Assembly (NCBI GenBank): GCA_950097015.1
Contig: CATNEN010000001.1
Location: 10,139,001 to 10,203,000 of the forward strand
Direction of reading: 5' to 3'
From: Macrostomum hystrix
Taxonomy: Eukaryota; Platyhelminthes; Macrostomidae
DNA length: 64,000 bases
A program made the position numbers and the translations under genes. The notes beneath the pieces were generated by a model, which was not told where the DNA came from, made no database searches, and saw nothing but the letters and a program-made list of their open reading frames with translations. Of this stretch, positions 34,201-45,263 are shown piece after piece; the stretch's first letter is position 1; every line of letters begins with the position of its first letter.

Positions 34201-35611
34201 AGCAATATAGAGTCAACCGAAGGAGCCAAGAAAAGCAAAGCGTGTATCTCTGCTCTGCTTCCGGGCCTGATGCACGCTGCAATCGTTGGCCTCGTAATGA
34301 GGCTGTCCAAAATCACGGACTTTGAAGGCAAAAGAGGACCAGGCCAAGTGTTTTCCTTTATCCTCTGTGACGACACCGGCGATATACGTGTAAGCGTGTT
34401 CGGAAAGGATCTTAAGCCTTTCCTGGAGGTGTGTCGTGAGGGCGTCGCCGTCCGCATATCCGGCGGCTGGGTGAAGAAGGCGGATCCCAAATACAGCACT
34501 ACGGACAATGAGCACGAGCTAACAGTTTCAATTGACCAACGTGGAACCATTGTGAGGACCCTCGAGACCGTCACTCGACGTGCACCAAGCTATAAGAAGA
34601 TAAAAGAGATTTCGGACTTTGAAATGAAAATGTAAGTTAACTTGTTGCAATTGTTAAAAATAAAATGGAAAGGATTTGGAATATATATTCCCACTAAATG
34701 TTAGGTTAGCCAATTATTTCTAGGGAAACTTATTTAAATCAGTCAGTGAAGTTGCTTAGTGAATGAGTTAATGCATTCTTGTAAGTTCACCCTTTGCCTC
34801 ACATATCTCAGGAATGTTAACGTCTATGGCACGATTTCTGCTGTCCAGAAACCAACGGAAGTTAAAACCGGTTCCGGAAAACTTGTCAACCTGGCGAAAG
34901 TGACGCTTGTTGATCAGTCTGGGTCCTCCGTGTCGTGCACATTTTGGGCCAGCTCTACTGCCCAAGTGAATGACTGGTCTGTGGGCGACGTTCTAGCGAT
35001 TCATGGTGCTCAAGTCCAGGAATATTCCCAGACAATCAGTCTCGGATGTTCGAAAGCGGAAATTCAGCATTGGCCAGAAGACTCTGCTGATGTCTCCGAC
35101 ATTACCCAGTGGTACAAGGATGCGCTTTCTAGCCAACAGTGCTTCGAGGAGCTACGGGTGACGCAAAGCTCCCAGCGGGAGAAATATGCTAACCGTGACG
35201 ACGAAATGGTATTACAGTACCCAGAGCGAATGTTCGACCAATTCGATGAGGTGCGAAGAATTAAAGTGCGATTTGGGGACAAAGAGGTAAGTTGATTTTA
35301 CGAGTATTACGTGTGGGTTAAATAGAAATATGGTGTCAGAGAACGTACTAAAGAAGCAATAAGTGATTGACTGCTTAGATTCATTATTAACTTGTTCAAT
35401 GAGGCCTCTTATCTCTAAAGATTAGGTTTATTCATTCATTCAAGAGTAATATGAATATAAAAAATTGATTAAATTCATATATAAATTTCATTTCACAGGT
35501 GACATTTTCCCGAGATATATCAACAGAAGTCAGCAGATCCCCGCTATGTCAACCCCTAAGGCTCCCAATGTGTCCGAGAAGCCTGGGCCATCACATGATT
35601 TCATGGACGAG
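34201..35611 (+). CDS. RPA70-like OB-fold ssDNA-binding protein of a Helitron, copy 2
   Basis: Exons: from about 34201 (first ATG in frame 34270) to 34631, then 34812-35286, then from 35499. Exon 1 has an OB-fold core KRGPGQVFSFILCDDTGDIR and VSVFGKDL. Exon 2 starts NVNVYGTISAVQKP and has VTLVDQSGSSVSCTFWA, a second OB fold like RPA DBD-B. The phase-2 intron matches copy 1. In exon 3 the frame following the splice is not the one that reads as a short acidic tail to a TAG near 35613, so the end is uncertain. Alignment with copy 1 suggests the true N-terminus is upstream of 34270, but no ATG is visible there in frame. A role in coating Helitron ssDNA is inferred from RPA genes in other Helitrons. 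Confidence 0.75.
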
Positions 35612-35627
35612 TAGGACTTGAAAGACT

Positions 35628-35633
35628 AATAAA
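35628..35633 (+). promoter_or_regulatory. Polyadenylation signal of RPA copy 2
   Basis: AATAAA lies just past the inferred end of the RPA-like gene. Confidence 0.5.
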
Positions 35634-35718
35634 GATGCAATTAACGTGAGTAATGCTTGAGTGCATTTTTGTCTGCCAGTAGCGCATCTGAGTTCGATAG
35701 CCATCACAAGTAGTTTAA

Positions 35719-35756
35719 CCTGATATGTATAATACGGCCCGATGAGACATATCAGG
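35719..35756. other. Conserved hairpin next to a minisatellite (copy 2)
   Basis: CCTGATATGT pairs with ACATATCAGG around an 18-nt loop. The arms and most of the flanks are shared with 13023-13057. It sits about 85 bp after the RPA poly(A) signal and just before the minisatellite. Confidence 0.7.
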
Positions 35757-35789
35757 TAAATCCTGCTTTATTCACCTAATAAATTAAAA

Positions 35790-37260
35790 TTAGATGGGAT
35801 CATACTGGAATTGGGATCAGGGATTAGCTAAGCAAAATGATTAGCTAAATTGTGTTCATTGCATAACAGAACTGAGATCATTGCTTAGCGAAATTGGGTT
35901 CATTGCATAACAGAACTGAGATCATTGCTTAGTTAAATTGGGTTTATGGCATTACAGAACTGAGAGCATTGCTTAGCTAAATTGGGTTCATTGCTTGTTC
36001 ATTGGGTTCACAGAATCTCTTAGATCCCAATCCTAAATTCACAGAATCTCTTAGATCCCAATCCTAAATTCATAGAATCTCTTAGATCCCAATCCTAAAT
36101 TCATGGGATCTCTTAGATCCCAATCCTAAATTCACAGAATCTCTTAGATCCCAATCCTAAATTCATAGAATCTCTTAGATCCCAATGCTAAATTCTTAGA
36201 ATCTCTTAGATCCCAATCCTAAATTCACATAATCTCTTAGATCCCAATGCTAAATTCACAGAATCTATTAGATTCCAATCCTAAATTCATAGAATCTCTT
36301 AAATCCCAATCCTAAATTCACAGAATCTCTTAGATCGCAATCCTAAATTCATAGAATCTCTTATATCCCAATCCTAAATTCAGAGAATCTCTTAGATCCC
36401 AATCCTAAATTCATAGAATCTCTTAGATCCCAATCCTAAATTCACAGAATCTCTTAGATCCCAATGCTAAATTCAGAGAATCTCTTAGATCCCAATCCTA
36501 AATTCATAGAATCTCTTAGATCCCAATCCTAAATTCATAGAATATCTTAGATCCCAATCCTAAATTCACAGAATCTTATATATCAATCCTAAATCATTGC
36601 TTAGCTAAATTGTGTTTGTGGCATAACAGAAGTGAGATCATTGCTTAGCCTAATTGGGTTCATTGCATAACAGAACTAAGATCATTGCTTAGCGTAATTG
36701 GGATCATTTGGCATAACTAAGTTGGGATCCTTGCATACTAAATTGGGATCATAGCAAACCAGAATTGGAATTATCGCATAATGAAATTGGGCTCATGGCA
36801 TGATACGAATGGGATCATTGAAGAATGGAAAATTGGATTCATTGTTTACCAGAATTATGATTAGTAAGAGGGGCGTCCGTAAGGTAATGAAAATTTTCTG
36901 CTACGAGTTGGGATCAAGGCAAACCAGAATAGGATCGGATTGGGTTCCCAATAGCCAATTGGGTTCCCAACCCAATAGCTAAATTGGGTTCATAGCATAA
37001 CAGAACTGAGATCATTGCTTAGCTAAATTGTGTTTGTGGCGTAACAGAACTGAGATCATTGCTTAGCTAAATTGGGTTCATTGCATAATAGAACTGAGAT
37101 CATTGCTTAGCTAAATTGGGATCTTTTGGCGTAACTAAAATGGGATTATTGCATAACTAAATTGAGATCCTTTCATAACTAGATTGAGATCATTGCATAA
37201 CTAGATTGGGATCAAGGCAAACCAGAATAGGATCGGATACAATCGGATCCCAATTTAGTT
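35790..37260. repeat. Composite minisatellite field
   Basis: Three sub-arrays: TTGGGTTCATTGCATAACAG-type units at 35790-36010; about 18 units of about 31 bp with core CTTAGATCCCAATCCTAAAT at 36005-36595; and mixed GCTTAGCTAAATTGGG / GATCATTGC units at 36600-37260. It is related to the array at 13100-13480 and non-coding. Confidence 0.9.
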
Positions 37261-38255
37261 GTGCCATGAAAGTTAATAAGTAATAGTGAAATTAATGTAG
37301 GTAAATATTAGGTGAATATATAGCAGGTTGGCTGCATATCAATGGGCCTTGAGATTGTGGTTGAAATAACGTGTTCGCTGCTTTTTCACGATTCAGAGGT
37401 TCTTCCACTCTAAAACTGAGGGTATGCAGCCATGAAAGAGAGGTTTGAAGCAGCTTCAGCAAACCTAGAGACTTGTGATAGCTAAGCTTTTTGTGTGACG
37501 TTGAGTGCGTGAACTTAACTTGCCCCAGTGAATGCCTCTGACCAGCAGTGCAGAGTAAAGCAAGCCAACAAGCAGTAGGATTGACACCATTATTCTTGCA
37601 GTCAAATGCAATGAACTGTGCAATGATACTGTCTTGTTGGCGGAGCCTTCTGCAAGTGCATCATGTTTACTGTTTGTGGGTAATATTTTTAGGTGCAATG
37701 CAATTTTTTCTTTTTTTCATTGAACTGAATTCTCTACATTTGGAGTTTGTTTTCTTATAATGTCTTAATGATATGTATTTGTATAATAATAATTTTGCCA
37801 GATGCTCACTCAATTGTTGTTGTTTTGTTGTTTTCAATGTGTTTTGCAATTGAAGAAATACAAAAAATGTTTCAGTGGACAAAGACCAGTCCCATGATTC
37901 ATGAATCTGCACACCTGGTACCTGCCTTATTCTATTTTAAAAGATAAATTGTCAGGCATGCATTTATAATGAAGAATGATACAAAATGGATTACTAAGAA
38001 AAGAGGTCAGATGAGAAATAGGATCTGATCAGAACTGGAATCATTAAGACAAAGAAAGGAGATTAGAAATTGATCCATTGATATTTAATTAGCCATTGAT
38101 ATGAGCTAACCATTTTGAACTATCAAAATGGATCTAATTTGAAATAGACTTTTATGTCATATAGGATTTGATTCAAAATAAGATTTGACAATGTGAATGA
38201 GGCATATAAGAAAAGAGAAGTCTGCTGAGGAGTGTGACTAGAAAAGAAAGGGGGA
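37261..38255. other. Shared core copy 3 and spacer
   Basis: 37322-37700 is a diverged copy of the core at 16016 and 22938, with the same order of motifs such as GTATGCAGCC and GCAGTAGGATTGACACCA. The rest (37700-38255) is AT-rich with no recognisable feature. Confidence 0.6.
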
Positions 38256-38944
38256 ATTTAGCATGATAATATATATCATATATCATGCCTATATATAGCC
38301 AATGTTAGCTTTATTAAAAGTGTCAAACCAAAGGTCGAAGGATGTAGCTCCAGTTGCTTTTGCAAAGTCCATTCACAATGAGATAGCTGCATTGAACTGA
38401 CTCTTTAAGTCATTTATTATAATAAGAGGGGCCTCATTCAAGGGCAATAGTTGCAATGCTGAGCTACTTATTGTTCGGAACATTGCAGTCGCAGTTAGTA
38501 CGATGAGCAGGGCTAAGAAATTCACTTACAAATGAAGAAAGTAAAAAATTTCTCGGGATGTGTATAAAACTGTAGTACACATGAGCAATACAAGCAACAA
38601 GAAAATCGGAATAAAGCAAGTCATTTCTCGGAAAGTCGCAATTTCTTGGAATATTATTTAATTTATTTTCAGTAACAACTAAAAAAGTGATCTCAACAGT
38701 TTTATAAACTAAATAAATAAAATAATTTTTATCAAACACGTTGACATATACAGGGCTCTAAACTAAAAAACTGTACAAAGTTGATAGTTTTGTTTTACCT
38801 AAAATGCGTTATTAACGATCTCCAAAAATTCCTATTTTAAGCTTAAGCTTAAGAAAGACACTTAAAGTACTCCTGCTAAAAGGTATATTATATTAGACGA
38901 ATATTAATTATTTCTGCTCCCCGAAGGGGGGCAAAACTTGCTAG
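38256..38944 (+). mobile_element. Helitron 3' region and terminus (element 3)
   Basis: It parallels 24055-24710 and ends in the same hairpin followed by CAAAACTTGCTAG at 38944. Its 5' end was not found. The zinc-knuckle/RPA pair, hairpin, minisatellite and core between 33.0 and 38.3 kb are in the same order as the material before element 1's 3' end. Confidence 0.8.
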
Positions 38945-39540
38945 TCCACTATACTAAAAATGAAATGCTTGGTTGGTTGGTTGCTTGTAATTGATTTTCT
39001 TCCGAACGGCTCAACCGATTTTCACCATTTCTTCACCAAAAGATGCCAAATATGGGGACAATTTTACACGTATTTTTATTAAGCTTAACTTTATTGCTAA
39101 GGGGATTAAATATTCGAAAACCATGATTTTTCAAAGGTCAAACCATCTTGGCCTATTGAGAATTTTACTCACTGCCACTGAATTGGAATTTCATCGTCAA
39201 ATTGCGCAACACCCCCTCGCTGACTGAGTTAGAAGCCTGCACTCTGGAGACAAATTTGAAATAAATGTACACAACCAACCGCGAGACTGAGTGTACTCTA
39301 TTTTCTCACTTCATTGTACAAAGCCAGAACTTTGAGAATTCATTTTATAAGGCTGATTTTTGCACCCACTAACCAACAGTCGGAATAGCCGATGTGTAGG
39401 CACTAGGAATAGGTTATAGGCTAGGCTAGGGTTCGATTCTGCACTGTGTCAAATCATTTTAGACTAATTTTCAGCCAGTAGTGATTGAAGACTATTTTAA
39501 TTTATTTTTTTCATTACGTAAATAAAATATCATAAATCAT

Positions 39541-41465
39541 AGCACACCTGAGTTTGAATCATTGCAAAAATAGAGTTTGAATCATGGCTAAACCAGAGTT
39601 TGAATCATGGCTAAACCAGAGTTTGAATCATGGCTAAACCAGATCTTGAATCATGGCTAAACTAGAGTTTGAATCATGGCTAAACCAGAGTCTGAATCAT
39701 GGCTAAACCAGCGTCTGAATCATGGCTAAAGCAGAGTTTGAATCATGGCTAAACCAGAGTCTGAATCATGGCTTAACCAGAGTTTGAATCATGGCTAAAC
39801 CAGAGTTTGAATCATGGCTAAACCAGAGTTTGAATCATGGCTAAACCAGAGTTTGAATCATGGCTAAACCAGAGTTTGAGTCATGGCTAAACCAGAGTCT
39901 GAATCATGGCTAAACCAACGTTTGAATCATGGCTAACCTAGAGTCTGAATCATGGCTAAACCATAGTCTGAATCATGGCTAAAATAGAGTCTGAATCATG
40001 GCTAAACCAGAGTCTGAATCATGGCTAAACCAGAGTCTGAATCATGGCTAAACTAGAGTCTGAATCATGGCTAAACCAGAGTCTGAATCATGGCTAAACT
40101 AGAGTCTGAATCATGGCTAAACCAGAGTTTGAACCATGGCTAAACCAGAGTTTGAATCATGGCTAAACCAGCGTCTGAATCATGGCTAAACCAGCGTTTG
40201 AATCATGGCTAAACCAGAGTTTGAATCATGGCTAAACCAGAGTTTGAATATTGGCAACACCAGAGTTTGAATCATGGCTAAACCAGCGTCTGAATCATGG
40301 CTAAACCAGAGTTTGAATTATGGCTAAACCAGAGACTAAATCATGGCTAAACCATCATCATCAGAATGGCTAAACTAGAGTTTGAATCATGGCTAAACCA
40401 TCATCATCAGCATGGCTAAACTAGAGTTTGAATCATGGCTAAACCAGAGTTTGAATAATGGCTACACCAGAGTTTGAATCATGGCTAAACCAGAGTCTGA
40501 ATCATGGCTAAACTAGAGTTTGAATCATGGCTAAACCAGAGTTTGAATCATGGCTAAACCAGAGTCTGAATCATGGCTAAACCAGAGTCTGAATCATGGC
40601 TCAACTAGAGTCTGAATCAGGGCTAAACCAGAGTCTGAATCATGGCTAAACTAGAGTCTGAATCATGGCTAAACCAGAGTTTGAACCATGGCTAAACCAG
40701 AGTTTGAATCATGGCTAAACCAGCGTCTGAATCATGGCTAAACCAGCGTCTGAATCATGGCTAAACCAGAGTTTGAATCATGGCTAAACCAGAGTTTGAA
40801 TCATGGCTTAACCAGAGTCTGAATCATGGCTAAACTAGAGTCTGAATCATGGCTAAACCAGAGTTTGAACCATGGCTAAACCAGAGTTTGAATCATGGCT
40901 AAACCATCATCATCAGCATGGCTAAACTAGAGTTTGAATCATGGCTAAACCATCATCATCAGCATGGCTAATCTAGAGTTTGAATCATGGCTAAACCAGA
41001 GTTTGAATAATGGCTACACCAGAGTTTGAATCATGGCTAAACCAGAGTCTGAATCATGGCTAAACTAGAGTTTGAATCATGGCTAAACCAGAGTTTGAAT
41101 AATGGCTACACCAGAGTTTGAATCATGGCTAAACCAGAGTCTCAATCATGGCTAAACCAGAGTTTGAATCATGGCTAAACCAGACTTTGAATCATAGCCA
41201 ACCAGAGTTTGAATCTTGGCTAAACCAGAGTTTCAATCATGGCTAACCCAGCGTTTGAATCATGGCTAAACCAGAGTTTGAATCATGGCAAAAACCGAGT
41301 TTCAATCATGGCTAACCCAGCGTTTGAATCATGGCTAAACCAGAGTTTGAATCATAGCCAACCAGAGTTTGAATCTTGGCTAAACCAGAGTTTGAATCAT
41401 AGCCAACCAGAGTCTGAATCATGGCAAAACGAGAGTTTGAATCATAGCCCACCAGGGTTTAAAAC
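39541..41465 (+). repeat. Expanded 23-bp minisatellite
   Basis: About 80 units with core TGAATCATGGCTAAACCAGA and common GAGTTT/GAGTCT/GCGTCT variants. Blocks with a CATCATCATCAG insert recur near 40350-40420 and 40905-40970, indicating block duplication inside the array. Confidence 0.95.
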
Positions 41466-41516
41466 ATGGCGAAACCTGAGTTTGAATCTTGGCTAACCCA
41501 GCGTTTGAAAAATCAA

Positions 41517-42548
41517 CGTCAACTGGGGAGTCATCATCAAAATGGGGATCATGGTGAACTGGGGGATCATGGTAAACTGGGGGATAATTGTCGACTGGGG
41601 GATCATTGTCAACTGGGGGATCATTGTCAACTGGGGGATCATTGTCAACTGGGGGATCATTGTCAACTGGGGGATCATTGTCAAATGGGGGATCATTGTC
41701 AACTGGGGGATCTTTGTCAACTGGGGGTTCATTGTCAACTGGGGGTTCATTGTCAACTGGGGGATCATTGTCAACTGGGGGATCATTGTGAACTGAGAGA
41801 TCATTGTCAACTGGGGGGTAATGGTCAACTGGGGGATCATTGTCAACTGGGGAATCATCATCAACTGGGGATCATCATCAACTGGGGGATCATTGAGAAC
41901 TGGGGGATCTTTGTCAACTGGGGGATCATTGTGAACTGGGGGATCTTTGTCAACTGGGGGATCATTGTTTACTGTGGGATCATTGTCAACTGGGGGATCA
42001 TTGTCAACTGGGGGATCATTGTCAACTGGGGGATCGTTGTCAACTGGGGGTTCATTGTCAACTGGGGGATCATTGTCAACTGGGGGATCATTGTCAACTG
42101 GGGGATCATCATCAACTGGGGGATCATTGTCAACTGGGGGTTCATTGTCAACTGTGCGATCATTGTCAACCGGCGGGATCATTGTCAACTGAGGGATCAT
42201 TGTCAACTGGGGGATCATTGTCAACTGGGGGATCATTGTCAACTGGGGGAACATTGTCAACTGGAGGAACATTGTTAACTAGGGATCATCATCAATGGGG
42301 AGACTTCATCAACTGGGGGACCATTGTGAACTGGGGGATCTTTGTTAACTGGGGATCATTGTCAACTGGGGAATCATTGTCGACTGGGGGACCATTGTCA
42401 ACTGGGGGATCATTGTCCCAGATCATTGTCAATTGGGGGATCATTGTCAACTGGGGGATCATCATCAACTGGGAATCATTGTCGACTGAGGGACCATTGT
42501 CAACCGGGGGATCATTATCAACTGGGGGATCATTGTCAACTGATCATT
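41517..42548 (+). repeat. 18-bp minisatellite
   Basis: About 57 units with core GGGATCATTGTCAACTGG. The period is a multiple of three, so all six frames are open over long stretches (hexapeptide repeats). The long reading frames here are by-products, not genes. Confidence 0.95.
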
Positions 42549-42643
42549 GTAGCGTAAAAAAGGCTAAAATACAGCTGCTAAAAAGTGTATACTGGACGAA
42601 TTAAAAATATTTCTGCTCCCCGAAGGGGGGCAAAACATGCTAG

Positions 42644-43020
42644 TGTATATACTAAAAATGAAATGCTTGGTTGGTTGCTTGTAATTGATTTTCTCACCAA
42701 CGGCTCAACCGATTTTCACCATTTCTTCACCAAAATATGCCAAATATGGGGACAATTATACACGTATTTTTATTAAGCATAATTCCATTGCTAAGGGGAT
42801 TAAATATTGGAAAAACTGTTTTAGATAGGATTTTTAATGCATTACATCAGAGCCAGTTTTGTTAACGTGCATACCACTGCCAATTTTAATGATTGTATCA
42901 GGGCCAGTTTTGTTAAATTAAAAGTGAGTACACTGATAAGAATTTCACTGTGTCAAATGTACATAGCTGTGTCAACCCCACTGGCGAGACAGTCTGCGAA
43001 TTTATAAATGGATTACATCA
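42644..43020 (+). mobile_element. Helitron 5' fragment (element 5)
   Basis: It begins TGTATATACTAAAAATG directly after element 4's CTAG and follows the common 5' region to about 42835. It then has a segment matching the RepHel promoter region (about 25605-25715), including TATAAAT. No 3' end follows before the retroelement. It is truncated and internally deleted. Confidence 0.7.
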
Positions 43021-43186
43021 CAGCTTTTCTCACCCGCGTGTGTGTGTTTGATTTGAATAGGTAAAATGTGCATAGCAGATTTCAATTCAATGATATATTG
43101 CTCAATACTAGCGAGACGTCTACTCCTTTCTTTCTACAATAAAAATAAATCATCAAACCTTGTCTCAATTTCAATCGAGAAAAGTG

Positions 43187-43408
43187 TCCAACAGTTTTTT
43201 AAATGTCCAACAGTTTTTTAAATGTCCAACAGTTTTTTAAATGTCCAACAGTTTTTCAAATGTCCAACAGTTTTTCAAATGTCCAACAGTTTTGTAATGT
43301 GTTTAACAGTATTCTAAATAATTTTAACAGTTTTCTAAACGTGTTTAACGGTTTTCTAAAAGTGTTTCACCGATTTCTAAATGTGTTTAGCAGTATTCTA
43401 AATGTATT
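43187..43408. repeat. Short tandem repeat (GTCCAACAGTTTTTTAAAT type)
   Basis: About a dozen 18-22-bp units, regular at first and then diverged (GTGTTTAACAGTTTTCTAAA). It ends where similarity between the two retroelement copies begins. Confidence 0.85.
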
Positions 43409-45263
43409 CTGACTCCTAACCTCGGTAGCGGTGGTCGATTCGGCCTAGGCTCTTGTCTTAGAAATGCGGAAAGGCTATCGACAAAGCGGATAGTTGATCT
43501 AGGGTAGCGCCACCACCCAATGCGCCTACGTTGCCACCGCAGGCATTTGGGAACTTGGGTCCCCGGAGTACACAGCTCCTAGTTTATCACACAGATCTAG
43601 ACAAGCCGAAAAAATAGGGCATTCTGCAACTTCCGTTTTAGACTGGGGTGAGAGCCCCAGAATGGATCGAGACACGCCTCAAAAGGGGATTCCTGAAATC
43701 GCGCTACAGGGGTCTAGAAAAGTGGTACTAAGAACTTGAATGAGAATCCATAGCCGGAATCCTACTCATACGACATCAGACACATTCTATACATTAGACT
43801 GCAGCCTACACATTAAGTAACTAACAAATCCGAGTCTGTGTGAGTTGAGGAAAACAGGCTGGAGAGATTAAGCAGAACACTGGCTGAGTGATTACGCAAG
43901 CGCTGATTACTTAAACCTCGCTCTCGCCCCTGTGGCGGCAGTTGCGAGAGGAGGGGGAAAAGAAGGGGAACTCCATTGGCAAGGGAGTTTGGCACGTACC
44001 CTTTGACCTGCCGGGAAGAGAGGAAACCCCGCCAAGGAATCCCCCACACCCCGGCAGAGGTGCACATGCTACGCTCCGCATCTGCCCGCGAATCCCTAGC
44101 TCCCTATTACTCTTATGCGCGCGTACAGTTGCCTTCCTGCTGCAGCCTTCAGCTCGGCATCACCAGAGCCCACCCCCTAGGAGATTAGCCACTCATGGCT
44201 GAGGGCCGTCTAGTAGTAAAAATAAACATAGAGGCGAACAATATGAAAGGATTTAAGTTGTGCTTTTAAATTGGCCTAAAGTAATGTGATTGGCTAAAGA
44301 CGAACTTTTATATTAAGCTAAAAGTCCTAGTGCCCTTTCCCACTAAAGTGCCGCCTAGCTAAAATCAAAGTCCCTTTGGAATAACAATCAATAACCGCTA
44401 CGCGGGTTACTTATCTGAGTATCGATTGGCCGCGGGCTACAGTCCTGTCGCTCTCGAGGGATGGATAGGGCAAAATCAGCAAATGCCGAGAGGGGAGAAT
44501 GCTAGTCGTGAGCTGGCAGGGGCCAACACACCAAACGAGCTCAACGGCTCAATTTGAGAGCTCACCTAAAGAGGTGGCTTGCACTATTAGGGCTTAGGAG
44601 CAGGCGAATGGGCCTGTGAGCGCTAAGCTGAGCTGACAGCTCTCGGGTCGAAGGGGGAAGCAGAGTTCGACCGGGGGTCGGTCTAGTCGTCGGAAAGCGG
44701 GGGAAAAGGTCTCCGGGGAAATGGGGAGGTCCTAGAGGGAGCAGCGCAGCGCGCTTCCTTAAATAGTCCTGCAGCACGCCAACCTCGACATCCATCAAAG
44801 CAACCCACATTCGCGCCAGCCTGTCAACGAGGGATCGGGGCGGCGATAGGCCGCCCTGATCACCCAATGAACCGGCGGCGGGAAACGACAGGTGTTCTGC
44901 GCGAACAGCCGTCGGCAGTCGGCCAGCAATTGTTACTCCGCCAGGACAATGGGAAGCGCCGGCGCCGACCTGCCTACAGTGACATTACATGTATCTAAAA
45001 GGAGGGCTCGAATACTGTAAAGAAGTGGGGACGTGAAGAATTAATGATCACTCATAATGCCCGAGTGATTCCCAATATCTGATCGCGGTTTGGAGGAGAA
45101 TTATGACCTAGACTAGCTCATACAGTAGGGTTATGGCCGCGATCAGTCATTCCTACGAGGGTCTAGACAGATCCAGGGAGAGGGGATTCGGTGGCTACTC
45201 AATTCACCGCCGCCCCAAACCCGGCCCTAAGATTAATGATCTTGCTTTGCGGCCAGCTGCTAT
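43409..45263 (+). other. Retroelement LTR/leader region
   Basis: It aligns over most of its length with 16917-18840. No gene is supported. Both copies carry CTGATCGCGG and CCGCGATCAG about 50 bp apart (45079-45088 with 45137-45146; 18651-18660 with 18709-18718). The LTR borders and primer-binding site were not determined. Confidence 0.55.

Larger units (their letters stand above)
38945..42643 (+). mobile_element. Gene-less Helitron made of minisatellites (element 4), 3.7 kb
   Basis: It starts TCCACTATACTAAAAATG immediately after element 3's CTAG and ends with the hairpin and CATGCTAG at 42643. The first 600 bp match the 5' region of the RepHel Helitron. The rest is two arrays (39541-41465 and 41517-42548) and about 95 bp of 3' end. 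No gene remains, so it is non-autonomous. Both termini are present and in the right orientation. Confidence 0.85.

Noticed and set aside
13100-42548. Tandem arrays considered as CRISPR
   Set aside because: There are no unique spacers between repeats, the arrays are head-to-tail minisatellites, and the genome is eukaryotic.
41493-42604. Long ORFs on both strands in the 18-bp array
   Set aside because: The 18-bp period makes all frames open; composition follows the repeat, not codon use.
45133-45263. gag start at the first ATG (45133)
   Set aside because: The frame from this ATG is not kept in the related copy at about 18706; the later ATG at 45264 is shared.
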